From contig NZ_SRKY01000002.1 of the NCBI RefSeq assembly GCF_004803475.1, forward strand, positions 558,001-622,000: a DNA stretch of 64,000 bases, in the 5' to 3' direction. The notes under the pieces are model-generated. The model made no database searches and was not told where the DNA came from. It saw only the letters and a list, made by a program, of their open reading frames with translations. The stretch comes from Aliishimia ponticola. GTDB lineage: Bacteria; Pseudomonadota; Alphaproteobacteria; Rhodobacterales; Rhodobacteraceae. Positions 16,834-25,408 of the stretch are shown here, piece by piece. The first letter of the stretch is position 1, and each line of letters opens with the position of its first letter. Position numbers and translations under genes: made by a program.

Positions 16834-18726
16834 TCAGGCCTTGGCGTAGCCGATGGTTTGCAGGGCCTCGCGGATTTCGTCCAGAATGGCCGGATCGTCA
16901 ATCGTGGCGGGCATCTTGAACTCCTTGCCATCGGCGATATTGACCATCGTGCCGCGCAGGATCTTGCCGGAGCGGGTCTTGGGCAGGCGGTCTACGACCA
17001 CGGCCAGTTTGAACGCGGCGACGGGGCCGATTTTTTCGCGCACCAGCTTGACGACTTCGGCGGTGATCTCTTCATGCGGGCGATTGCATCCGCTGTTCAG
17101 GCACAGGAAGCCGACGGGAAGCTGGCCTTTGAAATCGTCGGTCACGCCGATCACGGCGCATTCCGCAACATCCGGATGTGCGGCGAGCACTTCTTCCATC
17201 CCGCCGGTGGACAGCCGGTGGCCCGCGACATTGATGACGTCATCGGTGCGCGCCATGATGTACAGGTATCCATCCTCGTCGATCATGCCGGCATCGCCGG
17301 TCTCATAGTAGCCGGGAAAGGCGTCGAGATAGGATTTGCGGAACCGGTCCGCCGCGTTCCAGAGCGTCGGCAGGGTGCCGGGGGGCAGCGGCAGTTTCAC
17401 CGCAATCGCGCCAAGCTCACCGGCGGGCAGGGGGTGCCCGTCTTCGCCCAGGATTTGCACGTCATAGCCGGGCATCGCGACTGAGGGCGAGCCGATTTTC
17501 ACCGGCATCAGTTCCAGCCCGGTCGGATTGGCGGCGATGGAATAGCCGGTTTCGGTCTGCCACCAGTGGTCGATCACCGGAATGCCCAAAAGTTTTTGCG
17601 CCCACTCGATCGTGTCGGGATCGGCGCGCTCCCCTGCGAGGAACAGCGCTTGCAGCTTCGACAGATCGAAGGATTTGGCCAGTTCGCCTTTGGGGTCTTC
17701 GCGTTTGACGGCACGGATCGCGGTAGGGGCGGTGAAGAAGGATTTCACGCCATAGTCCGAGATAACCCGCCAGAAGGTCGAGGCATCGGGCGTGCCGACC
17801 GGTTTGCCTTCGAAGACGATGGTGGTGCAGCCCGCAAAGAGCGGCGCGTAGCAGATATAGGAGTGTCCCACGACCCAGCCCACATCCGACGCGGCCCAGA
17901 AGACATCGCCGGCTTCGACGTTGTAGATGTTCTTCATCGTCCAGTTCAGCGCAACGATATGGCCCGCGGTGGGGCGCACCACGCCCTTGGGCGCGCCGGT
18001 CGTGCCGGAAGTGTACAGGATATAGGCGGGGTGGTTGCCTTCGACGGGCACGCATTCGGCGGGGGTGACGCCGTATTGGAAGGCATGCCAATCCACGTCG
18101 CGCCCGTCTTCCAGCCTTGCGACCTCTTGTTCGCGTTGGAAGATCACGCAGAAATCGGGTTTGTGGCTGGCGATGTCGATGGCGCCGTCCAGAAGCGGCT
18201 TGTAGTGGACCACGCGGTTCGGCTCTATTCCGCAGGAGGCGGCGATGATCGCCTTGGGCTTGGCATCGTCAATCCGAACGGCCAGCTCATTCGCAGCAAA
18301 GCCGCCGAACACGACGGAGTGAATGGCCCCCAGACGCGCACAGGCCAGCATCGCTTCGAGGGCTTCCGGCACCATCGGCATGTAGATGATGACGCGGTCG
18401 CCCTTTTCGATGCCCTTGGCGCGCAACGCCCCGGCCAGAGAGGCGACGCGGGTTTGCAATTCGGCATAGGAAAGCGTGTGCTTGGTGTGGGTGATCGGGC
18501 TGTCATAGATGATCGCGGTGCGGTCGCCATGGCCTGCTTCGACGTGGCGGTCGACCGCGTTGTAGCAGGTGTTGACCTTGGCATCGGCGAACCATTCGTA
18601 GATATGATCGCCCCGGTCGAACAGGGCCTGTTTCGGTGGCTCGGCCCAGTCGACGGCTTGCGCCTGTTCCATCCAGAACCCTTCCGGATCCGATTTCCAC
18701 GCCGCATAAATATCTGAATAGCCCAT
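16834..18726 (-). CDS. prpE: Propionyl-CoA synthetase
   Basis: A 630-residue AMP-forming acyl-CoA ligase that activates propionate (and in some marine bacteria acrylate) to its CoA ester. The P-loop-like motif YILYTSGTTGAPKG, the DHWWQTETGY signature and the C-terminal catalytic Lys in KTRSGKILRG are all present. The overall N-terminus (YSDIYAAWKSDPEGFWMEQA) is of the PrpE rather than the AcsA subgroup. The ATG at 18726 has GGAGG 7 bases upstream; a GTG one codon earlier is less likely. A near-perfect palindrome lies about 90-105 bases upstream. With dddL in the same window it could consume acrylate, which is inference. Confidence 0.92.
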   Translation of the reverse strand: MGYSDIYAAWKSDPEGFWMEQAQAVDWAEPPKQALFDRGDHIYEWFADAKVNTCYNAVDRHVEAGHGDRTAIIYDSPITHTKHTLSYAELQTRVASLAGALRAKGIEKGDRVIIYMPMVPEALEAMLACARLGAIHSVVFGGFAANELAVRIDDAKPKAIIAASCGIEPNRVVHYKPLLDGAIDIASHKPDFCVIFQREQEVARLEDGRDVDWHAFQYGVTPAECVPVEGNHPAYILYTSGTTGAPKGVVRPTAGHIVALNWTMKNIYNVEAGDVFWAASDVGWVVGHSYICYAPLFAGCTTIVFEGKPVGTPDASTFWRVISDYGVKSFFTAPTAIRAVKREDPKGELAKSFDLSKLQALFLAGERADPDTIEWAQKLLGIPVIDHWWQTETGYSIAANPTGLELMPVKIGSPSVAMPGYDVQILGEDGHPLPAGELGAIAVKLPLPPGTLPTLWNAADRFRKSYLDAFPGYYETGDAGMIDEDGYLYIMARTDDVINVAGHRLSTGGMEEVLAAHPDVAECAVIGVTDDFKGQLPVGFLCLNSGCNRPHEEITAEVVKLVREKIGPVAAFKLAVVVDRLPKTRSGKILRGTMVNIADGKEFKMPATIDDPAILDEIREALQTIGYAKA

Positions 18727-18817
18727 CACCGGTCCTCCCCCGTTTTAGTGCTGTCCCCGCATCTATCGGCGGATTTACGGCGCGGGCAAGGGGTGCGGCT
18801 GTCGCAGGCCCAAAAAG

Positions 18818-18833
18818 TGTAAATTCGTTTACA
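18818..18833. promoter_or_regulatory. Palindrome upstream of prpE, candidate operator
   Basis: TGTAAA-TTCG-TTTACA is an inverted repeat with 6-base arms, about 90-105 bases before the prpE start. It looks like a dimeric regulator site. ScfR-type regulators of propionyl-CoA genes in Rhodobacteraceae bind paired A/T-rich half sites of this general style, and the TetR protein encoded after prpE is another candidate. No binding data can be seen from sequence. Confidence 0.45.
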
Positions 18834-18882
18834 TCGCGCCGCGTTGACGCAATTGCCGGCTGCGCCGACACTATGATTGGAA

Positions 18883-18935
18883 TGAGGGGCGTTGCCCCTC
18901 AAACTCCCCAAAGTATTTTGCAACAGGCGAAAGCA
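18883..18935 (+). repeat. Intergenic repeat, copy 2
   Basis: GAGGGGCGTTGCCCCTC forms a hairpin and is followed by CTCCCCAAAGTATTTTGCAACAGGCGAAAG. It matches copies at 14474 and 59519 in the order of parts and in the AGTATTT core. It lies between the prpE start and the maeB stop, both minus-strand genes, and is oriented plus, so here it is not a simple downstream terminator of its neighbour. Confidence 0.65.
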
Positions 18936-18959
18936 GCGCGGCGGTGTTGGCCGCCTTGG

Positions 18960-21233
18960 TCAGCCGTAATGGGCCACCGGTGTGCCTGCGATAGCGGCCA
19001 TGTTCAGCAGGCCGCGTGTGGTGATGGAGGGCGAGACGATATGCGCGCGGTTGCCCATGCCCATCAGGATCGGGCCGACTTCGAGCCCGTTGCCTTTCAT
19101 CTTGAGGATGTTGCGCACCCCGGATGCGGCGTCGGCATGGCCGAAGATCAGCACGTTTGCCGCCCCTTTCATCCGGTTGTCCGGCAGGATGCGTGCGCGC
19201 AGGTCCGGGTCGAGTGCGGCGTCGATATTCATCTCGCCCTCGTAGCAGAAATCCCCGTTTTGCGCGTCGAGGATATCCATCGCCTCGCGCAGGCGTTTGC
19301 CGGACCCATAGGGCTGGTTGCCGAACTGGGACTGGCCGCAGAACGCGATATTGGGTTCGATCCCGAAGCGGCGCACATGGCGGGCGGCGCCGGTGGCGAT
19401 TTCAGCCAGCGCATCGGGTTCGGGCGCGGTATGGACATGGGTATCTGCGATGAAGAGCGGGCCGTCTTCGAGGATCATCATGCTGAGCGCGCCGACCGCA
19501 TGGTAATCGCCGCGTCCGAGGACTTCGCTGATATATTTGAGGTGCCAGCGGAACTCACCGAAGGTGCCGCAGATCAGGCTGTCGGCCTCTTGGCGGTGAA
19601 CCATCACGGCCCCGATGGCGGTGGTGTTGGTGCGCATGATTGCGCGGGCGATGTCGGGGGTGACGCCGCGCCGGGCCATCAGGCCATGATAGGTTTCCCA
19701 ATAGTCGCGGTAGCGCGGGTCGTTTTCGGGGTTCACGATTTCGAAGTCGCGGTCGGGCCGGATGGTGAGGCCATGCCGTTCGCAGCGGGCCTCGATGACT
19801 TCGGGGCGACCGATGAGGATCGGCTTTTCGGTGGTTTCTTCCAAGATGGCCTGGGCCGCGCGCAGGACGCGCTCATCCTCGCCCTCGGCGAAGGCGATGC
19901 GGCGCGACGCGGTGGCGGCGGCTTCGAAGACCGGGCGCATCAGCAGGGCAGAGCGGAACACCGATTGTTCGAGCCGCTGACGATAGCTGTCCAGATCGGC
20001 AATCGGGCGGGTGGCGACGCCGGTTTTCATCGCCGCTTCCGCCACCGCCCCCGACACGACACCGATCAGGCGCGGGTCGAAGGGTTTGGGGATCAGGTAA
20101 TCGGCCCCGAAGGTCAGTTGTTCTCCCTTATAGGCTGCGGCGGCTTCGGCCGAGGTCGTGGCGCGGGCGAGCTTGGCGATGCCGTCCACGCAGGCCAGTT
20201 CCATTTCGCTATTGATGGTCGTCGCGCCCACATCCAGCGCACCGCGGAAGATGAAGGGAAAACACAGCACGTTATTGACCTGGTTCGGAAAATCGCTGCG
20301 CCCGGTGGCGATGATGGCGTTGGGCGCGACCTCTCTGGCGAGGTCGGGCAGGATTTCCGGCGTCGGGTTGGCGAGGGCGAAGATGATCGGCGCATCGGTC
20401 ATGCGCGCGACTTGCTCGGGCTTCAGCACGCCCGGACCGGAGAGGCCCAGGAACATATCCGCGCCGTCGATCACATCGTCCAGCGTGCGCAGGTCGGTGG
20501 CTTGGGCAAAGGCGGCCTTGGCGGGGTTCATGTCTTCGGTCCGGCCTTCGTAGACCAGCCCATGAATGTCGCAAAGCCAGATGTTCTCGCGCTTCACGCC
20601 CAGTTTCACCAGTAGGTTCAGGCAGGCGATGCCCGCCGCGCCGCCGCCGGTGGAGACCAGTTTGATATCCTCGAACCTCTTGCCTGCCACATGCAGCGCG
20701 TTGGTGGCTGCTGCGCCGACGACGATGGCCGTGCCGTGCTGGTCGTCGTGGAAAACCGGGATGCCCATGCGTTCACGGCACAGCTTTTCGACGATGAAAC
20801 AGTCCGGTGCCTTGATGTCTTCGAGGTTGATCGCGCCGAAGGTCGGTTCCAATGCGCAGACGATATCCGCCAGCTTTTCCGGGTCGGTTTCGTCCACTTC
20901 GATGTCAAAGCAGTCGATCCCCGCGAATTTCTTGAACAGGACCGCCTTGCCTTCCATCACCGGCTTTGATGCGAGCGCGCCGATATTGCCCAGACCAAGC
21001 ACGGCCGATCCGTTGGACACGACCGCCACCAGATTGCCGCGCGCGGTATACTCTGAGGCGGTTGCGGCGTCGGCTTTGATCTCAAGGCAGGCTTCGGCCA
21101 CACCGGGGGAATAGGCGCGGGCCAGATCGCGACCATTGGCCAGCGGTTTGGTGGCGCGGATTTCGAGCTTTCCGGGCTTCGGGTGACGATGATAGGCGAG
21201 CGCGGCGTCGCGCAGAGACTGGTTTTCAGGCAT
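18960..21233 (-). CDS. maeB: NADP-dependent malic enzyme with phosphotransacetylase-like domain
   Basis: A 757-residue two-domain protein. Residues about 15-400 form the malic enzyme (oxidative decarboxylation of malate to pyruvate), with the catalytic Tyr in [12 protein letters not shown], the acidic metal cluster in [11 protein letters not shown], and the NAD(P)-binding [13 protein letters not shown] motif. Residues about 430-757 resemble phosphotransacetylase but in MaeB proteins act as a regulatory domain. The ATG at 21233 follows GAGG; a longer extension to 21356 is not supported. It can supply NADPH and pyruvate during growth on C4 or acyl-CoA substrates. Confidence 0.95.
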   Translation of the reverse strand: MPENQSLRDAALAYHRHPKPGKLEIRATKPLANGRDLARAYSPGVAEACLEIKADAATASEYTARGNLVAVVSNGSAVLGLGNIGALASKPVMEGKAVLFKKFAGIDCFDIEVDETDPEKLADIVCALEPTFGAINLEDIKAPDCFIVEKLCRERMGIPVFHDDQHGTAIVVGAAATNALHVAGKRFEDIKLVSTGGGAAGIACLNLLVKLGVKRENIWLCDIHGLVYEGRTEDMNPAKAAFAQATDLRTLDDVIDGADMFLGLSGPGVLKPEQVARMTDAPIIFALANPTPEILPDLAREVAPNAIIATGRSDFPNQVNNVLCFPFIFRGALDVGATTINSEMELACVDGIAKLARATTSAEAAAAYKGEQLTFGADYLIPKPFDPRLIGVVSGAVAEAAMKTGVATRPIADLDSYRQRLEQSVFRSALLMRPVFEAAATASRRIAFAEGEDERVLRAAQAILEETTEKPILIGRPEVIEARCERHGLTIRPDRDFEIVNPENDPRYRDYWETYHGLMARRGVTPDIARAIMRTNTTAIGAVMVHRQEADSLICGTFGEFRWHLKYISEVLGRGDYHAVGALSMMILEDGPLFIADTHVHTAPEPDALAEIATGAARHVRRFGIEPNIAFCGQSQFGNQPYGSGKRLREAMDILDAQNGDFCYEGEMNIDAALDPDLRARILPDNRMKGAANVLIFGHADAASGVRNILKMKGNGLEVGPILMGMGNRAHIVSPSITTRGLLNMAAIAGTPVAHYG

Positions 21234-21252
21234 TGGGTTAACCTCTGGGACA

Positions 21253-21269
21253 TTTAGTTCAGCACTAAA
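21253..21269. promoter_or_regulatory. Inverted repeat just upstream of maeB
   Basis: TTTAGT-TCAGC-ACTAAA is a 6-base-arm inverted repeat 20-36 bases before the maeB start. It could be a repressor site at the promoter or a small hairpin in the 5' untranslated region. No regulator is encoded next to it. Confidence 0.35.
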
Positions 21270-21440
21270 CTGCTTTGGCGCAGGGGGGAAGCGCAGCGGT
21301 ACTAGGATAGGTTGGAATATGGCTGTGCCGATGATCCATATCTCTTCCGGGCGCAAGGTAATTTCAAGCAGACCTGGCGGCGCGCTTGCATTGCCGGGCG
21401 TGTCGCGAAACTATGCCCGAACTGTCAAAAAGGTGTAACG

Positions 21441-22529
21441 ATGCAGAATATCCGGGCTGAAATCCTGCTCCCGACGGATGAATTGCGGGACGACATTCCG
21501 TTTTTCACCAAGACGCTCGGGATGCGGATGGATGAGATTTTCCCAGCCGATGATCCGAGCGAGGCAGTTTTCTCAGGCCATGGGGTGCGGCTGCGTGTGC
21601 GCAAGGGGGCGGATACAGCGCCCGGCGTGCTGCGCATTCTGGCCGATGATCCGGTGCTGATCGCGGGCGGCGCGACAGAGTTGACAGCGCCCAATGGCAC
21701 GCGGGTCGAAATCGCGGCGCTGGCCCCGCCGGTCCAAACGCCAAAGGTCGAACATGCCTTCGTCGTGCGCCGCTTGGCCGAAAATGCGCCTTGGGTCGTG
21801 GGCCGCGCTGGTATGGAATACCGCGACCTCATTCCGGGGCGGCTGGGCGGGTCGATCATCGCCAGCCATATCCGTATTCCCGAAGGTGGGCCGGTGCCCG
21901 ATATGGTCCATTACCATTCGGTCGGGTTCCAGCTGATCTTCTGTTATCGCGGCTGGGTTGATCTTGTGTACGAAGATCAGGGCGCTCCGTTCCGGCTTTA
22001 CGCGGGCAATTGCGTGATCCAGCCGCCGGAAATCCGCCACCGGGTTCTTCATTCGGGCGACAATCTGGAAGTCATCGAAATCGGAGTGCCAGCTGAGCAT
22101 GTGACCACGATCGACCATGCCATGCCCCTGCCCAATGGGCGGGTGGACCCGGAGCGGCTGTGGGACGGGCAGCGCTTTGTCCATCACAAGGCGGACGAGG
22201 CGGCGTGGAGCGGCTTTCGTGTTCCGGGCTTTACCGCGCGCGATACGACGATCAACGCCAATACGGGCGGGGTGGCCGGGGTGCAGGTGGTCCGTGCCGA
22301 TGGGGATCGCAGCCCGTGGCATCGCCATGACAGCGATATCCTGTTCAGCTTCGTCATGACGGGCAGCTTGCGGCTGGAAGGCGAAGGCCAGCCTGCGCAA
22401 CACCTTGAAGCGGGCGATGCGTTTGTGGTGCCGCCGGGCATGAAGGTGCGGTATGCAGACCCGACCGAGGATTTCGAGATGCTCGAAGTGTCCTTGCCGG
22501 GTGTATTTGAAACGAATGTGGAGAGTTGA
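21441..22529 (+). CDS. VOC-like plus double cupin protein
   Basis: A 362-residue soluble protein. Residues about 1-110 (AEILLPTDELRDDIPFFTKTLG) resemble one glyoxalase/VOC unit, and two cupin units follow: one near 150-235 (HYHSVGFQLIFCYRG ... PPEIRHRVLHSG) and one near 280-355 (WHRHDSDILFSFVMTG ... DAFVVPPGMKVR). Metal-type His residues are seen in both cupins (HYH; HRH). The ATG at 21441 is preceded by AAAGG. It ends one base before the cdd start, so it is the first gene of the cupin-cdd-deoA-deoB operon. A link with nucleoside or sugar salvage is suggested by position only. Confidence 0.75.
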   Translation: MQNIRAEILLPTDELRDDIPFFTKTLGMRMDEIFPADDPSEAVFSGHGVRLRVRKGADTAPGVLRILADDPVLIAGGATELTAPNGTRVEIAALAPPVQTPKVEHAFVVRRLAENAPWVVGRAGMEYRDLIPGRLGGSIIASHIRIPEGGPVPDMVHYHSVGFQLIFCYRGWVDLVYEDQGAPFRLYAGNCVIQPPEIRHRVLHSGDNLEVIEIGVPAEHVTTIDHAMPLPNGRVDPERLWDGQRFVHHKADEAAWSGFRVPGFTARDTTINANTGGVAGVQVVRADGDRSPWHRHDSDILFSFVMTGSLRLEGEGQPAQHLEAGDAFVVPPGMKVRYADPTEDFEMLEVSLPGVFETNVES

Positions 22530-22530
22530 A

Positions 22531-22923
22531 ATGTCATTGAAAGAAGCTGCATTGGCGGTGCGGGAGCGGGCCTATGCCCCGTATTCGAATTTCAAGGTTG
22601 GCGCGGCGGTGCGCGGCGTATCGGGCGACATCCATGCTGGCTGCAACGTGGAAAACGTGGCCTATCCCGAAGGCACCTGCGCCGAGGCTGGCGCCATTGC
22701 CGCGATGGTGGCTGCGGGCGACACGGAATTGACCGAAGTCTACGTGGTCGCCGGATCGCCTATGCCGGTCACGCCCTGTGGCGGGTGCCGCCAGAAGCTG
22801 GCCGAATTCGGCAAGCCGGAAGTGACTGTCACCATGGCGACGACGGGGGGGATCGAACGCTCCATGACGCTGGCGGAATTGCTGCCCGGCGTGTTCAATG
22901 CCGCGCATATGGACGAGGGTTGA
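22531..22923 (+). CDS. cdd: Cytidine deaminase
   Basis: A 130-residue enzyme of the small tetrameric class that deaminates cytidine and deoxycytidine to uridine and deoxyuridine. Zinc ligands are Cys50 and the catalytic Glu52 in TCAEAG, with Cys83 and Cys86 in PCGGCRQK. The substrate segment GCNVENVAYPEG is also present. The ATG at 22531 sits one base after the stop of the cupin protein, and deoA begins 6 bases after its stop, so translation is coupled. Confidence 0.96.
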   Translation: MSLKEAALAVRERAYAPYSNFKVGAAVRGVSGDIHAGCNVENVAYPEGTCAEAGAIAAMVAAGDTELTEVYVVAGSPMPVTPCGGCRQKLAEFGKPEVTVTMATTGGIERSMTLAELLPGVFNAAHMDEG

Positions 22924-22929
22924 GCCAAG

Positions 22930-24237
22930 ATGGACGCACGCTCGATCATTGCCCGGTTGCGGCATCAGGAAACGCCGACCGCTGCGGAACTTACATGGTT
23001 CGCACAGGGCTTGGCGGACATGACCGTCAGCGATGCGCAGGCCGGGGCTTTCGCGATGGGGGTCTGCCTGTCCAAGCTGAATGATGAGGGCCGCGTTGCC
23101 CTGACCTTGGCGATGCGCGATTCCGGGCGGGTTCTGGATTGGTCGGGGCTGGGCAAGCCGGTGCTCGACAAACATTCGACCGGCGGGGTGGGCGATTGTG
23201 TCAGCCTCGTACTTGCGCCAGCGCTTGCGGCCTGCGGTGTTGCTGTGCCGATGATCTCGGGCCGGGGCTTGGGACATACGGGCGGCACGCTCGACAAGAT
23301 GGAGGCCATTCCGGGCGTCACGACCGCGCTGGACGATACCCGTTTGCGGCAGGCGGTTGAGCAGGCCGGAGCGGTCATCGTGGGCGCAACGGCGGATATC
23401 GCGCCTGCGGACAAGCGGCTATACGCGATCCGTGACGTCACTGGCACGGTGGAAAGCCTTGACCTGATCACCGCCTCGATCCTGTCCAAAAAACTCGCCG
23501 CGGGGCTGGATGGTCTGATCCTCGATGTAAAGGTCGGATCGGGCGCGTTCATGAAATCGATGGATGAGGCAGAGGCGCTGGCGACCGCGCTGGTGCAAAC
23601 CGCCAATGCGGCGGGGTGCAAGACCTCTGCGCTGGTGACTGACATGAACCAGCCGCTTGTGCCCGCGCTGGGCAATGCCCTGGAGGTTGCCGAGGTGCTG
23701 CGTGTCCTCACGGGGGAGAATCGCGGACGGATTTTGGAACTCTGCGCAATTCTTGGCGGTGTGCTGCTGGACAATGCCGGGCTTGTCCCCAGCGTCGATG
23801 CGGGGGCGGAACAGATTGCAAAAGCGATCCGCAGCGGCGCGGCGGCAGAGGCGTTCGGCCGCATGATTGCCGTGCAGGGCGGCCCGTTGTCCTTCGTCGA
23901 CGACTGGTCGCGCTTTTTGCCCGAAGCCACCGTGATCCGCGAGGTACAGGCCACTGAGGCAGGGTTCGTGACCGCCATTGACGGCGAAGCGCTGGGCCTT
24001 GCCGTCGTGGCGCTGGGCGGCGGACGCCAGATCGAAACCGATGTGATCGATCCGGCGGTGGGGTACTCCGATCTGGTCGAACTGGGCGCGAAGGTCACGC
24101 GGGGAACGACCCTTGGCGTGGTACATGCTTCGCGGCCCGAACAGGCGAACGCGGCGGAACGGGCGCTGCGGGCGGCCATCACCATTGGGGCCAAGGCACC
24201 GGCCGTGCCCGACCTGATCTGCGCAAGGGTGGATTGA
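22930..24237 (+). CDS. deoA: Thymidine phosphorylase
   Basis: A 435-residue enzyme that splits thymidine and deoxyuridine with phosphate to base plus deoxyribose 1-phosphate. The phosphate-binding KHSTGGVGDCVSL motif is at about residues 80-92, followed by SGRGLGHTGGTLDKMEAIPG, the family signature. The KVGSGAFM and TDMNQPLVPALGNA segments agree. It lies between cdd and deoB in a tight operon, so its product passes directly to DeoB. Length is normal. Confidence 0.97.
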   Translation: MDARSIIARLRHQETPTAAELTWFAQGLADMTVSDAQAGAFAMGVCLSKLNDEGRVALTLAMRDSGRVLDWSGLGKPVLDKHSTGGVGDCVSLVLAPALAACGVAVPMISGRGLGHTGGTLDKMEAIPGVTTALDDTRLRQAVEQAGAVIVGATADIAPADKRLYAIRDVTGTVESLDLITASILSKKLAAGLDGLILDVKVGSGAFMKSMDEAEALATALVQTANAAGCKTSALVTDMNQPLVPALGNALEVAEVLRVLTGENRGRILELCAILGGVLLDNAGLVPSVDAGAEQIAKAIRSGAAAEAFGRMIAVQGGPLSFVDDWSRFLPEATVIREVQATEAGFVTAIDGEALGLAVVALGGGRQIETDVIDPAVGYSDLVELGAKVTRGTTLGVVHASRPEQANAAERALRAAITIGAKAPAVPDLICARVD

Positions 24238-24240
24238 CCG

Positions 24241-25404
24241 ATGGCGCGGGCGTTTCTTGTTGTCATCGATTCCGTCGGGATTGGCGGCGCGCCGGATGCG
24301 GCGCAATTCTTCAACGGCGATGTGCCTGACACGGGCGCAAATACGCTTGGCCATATCGCGCAGTGGTGCGAGCAAGAGCGCGGGCGCCCCCTTGACCTGC
24401 CGGTGATGGCGGGGCTGGGGCTGGGCCGCGCGATCGAAGCGGCCTCGGGCATGACCGTCCCGGCTTTGGAGGCACCGCTTGCTGGGGCATGGGGCTTTGC
24501 GACCGAAGTATCGCCAGGCAAGGACACGCCGTCGGGCCATTGGGAATTGGCGGGGCTACCAGTGCCGTGGGATTGGCACTACTTCCCCGACAAGCAAGAC
24601 AGCTTCCCGCCCGATTTGCTGGCGGCGGTCTGCGCGGCGGCAGGCAGTGCGGGCACGCTTGGCAATTGCCACGCATCGGGAACGGAAATCATCGCCCGTC
24701 TGGGCGAAGAACATCAGCGCACCGGTTGGCCGATTTGTTACACCTCTGCCGATTCCGTGTTCCAGATCGCCGCGCATGAGGACAGCTTCGGGTTGGACCG
24801 TCTGTTGGATCTGTGCCGAACCATCGCGCCGATGCTGCATGAAATGCGGGTGGGCCGGGTGATTGCGCGGCCCTTCGTCGGCACGCCGGGCCAATATGCG
24901 CGGACCGGAAATCGCCGGGATTTCGCGATCACGCCGCCGGGGCCGGTTTTGACCAACCGGGTGCAGGATGCCGGGGGCCATGTGTATGGCGTCGGCAAGA
25001 TCGGCGATATTTTCTCCATGACCGGGATCGATGAGGTGCGCAAAGGCGACGACGCCGCGCTGCTGGGGCATCTGCATGATCTGGCCAGAACGGCCGTGCC
25101 CGGCAGCCTGACCTTCGCCAATATCGTCGAGTTCGACAGCCTGTACGGGCATCGACGCGATCCGGGCGGATATGCGGCGCATCTGGAATGGTTCGACATG
25201 CAAATCGGCGGGGTCTTGGACCTTTTGGGGCCTGATGACCTGCTGGTGATCACCGCTGACCACGGCAACGATCCCACATGGCTGGGCACGGATCACACGC
25301 GCGAACGGGTGCCGGTGCTGGCAGCGGGCATGGGGCCGCGCGCGCTTGGCGGTATGGCGTTTACCGATGTGGCGCAGTTGGTCGCCGCGCATCTGGGGGC
25401 ATAA
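24241..25404 (+). CDS. deoB: Phosphopentomutase
   Basis: A 387-residue metalloenzyme of the alkaline phosphatase superfamily that converts (deoxy)ribose 1-phosphate to the 5-phosphate. Metal-binding segments are VIDSVGIGGAPDA at the N-terminus, GKDTPSGHWE near residue 95 and TADHGNDPTWLGTDHTRE near the C-terminus. It starts 3 bases after deoA. No deoC (deoxyribose-phosphate aldolase) follows; the next gene is on the other strand with 4 bases between stops, so the aldolase must lie elsewhere. Confidence 0.97.
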   Translation: MARAFLVVIDSVGIGGAPDAAQFFNGDVPDTGANTLGHIAQWCEQERGRPLDLPVMAGLGLGRAIEAASGMTVPALEAPLAGAWGFATEVSPGKDTPSGHWELAGLPVPWDWHYFPDKQDSFPPDLLAAVCAAAGSAGTLGNCHASGTEIIARLGEEHQRTGWPICYTSADSVFQIAAHEDSFGLDRLLDLCRTIAPMLHEMRVGRVIARPFVGTPGQYARTGNRRDFAITPPGPVLTNRVQDAGGHVYGVGKIGDIFSMTGIDEVRKGDDAALLGHLHDLARTAVPGSLTFANIVEFDSLYGHRRDPGGYAAHLEWFDMQIGGVLDLLGPDDLLVITADHGNDPTWLGTDHTRERVPVLAAGMGPRALGGMAFTDVAQLVAAHLGA

Positions 25405-25408
25405 GCGC

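Noticed and set aside
18636-20615. 659-codon plus-strand frame opposite maeB and the start of prpE
   Set aside because: It runs across two real genes on the other strand and shows no domain.
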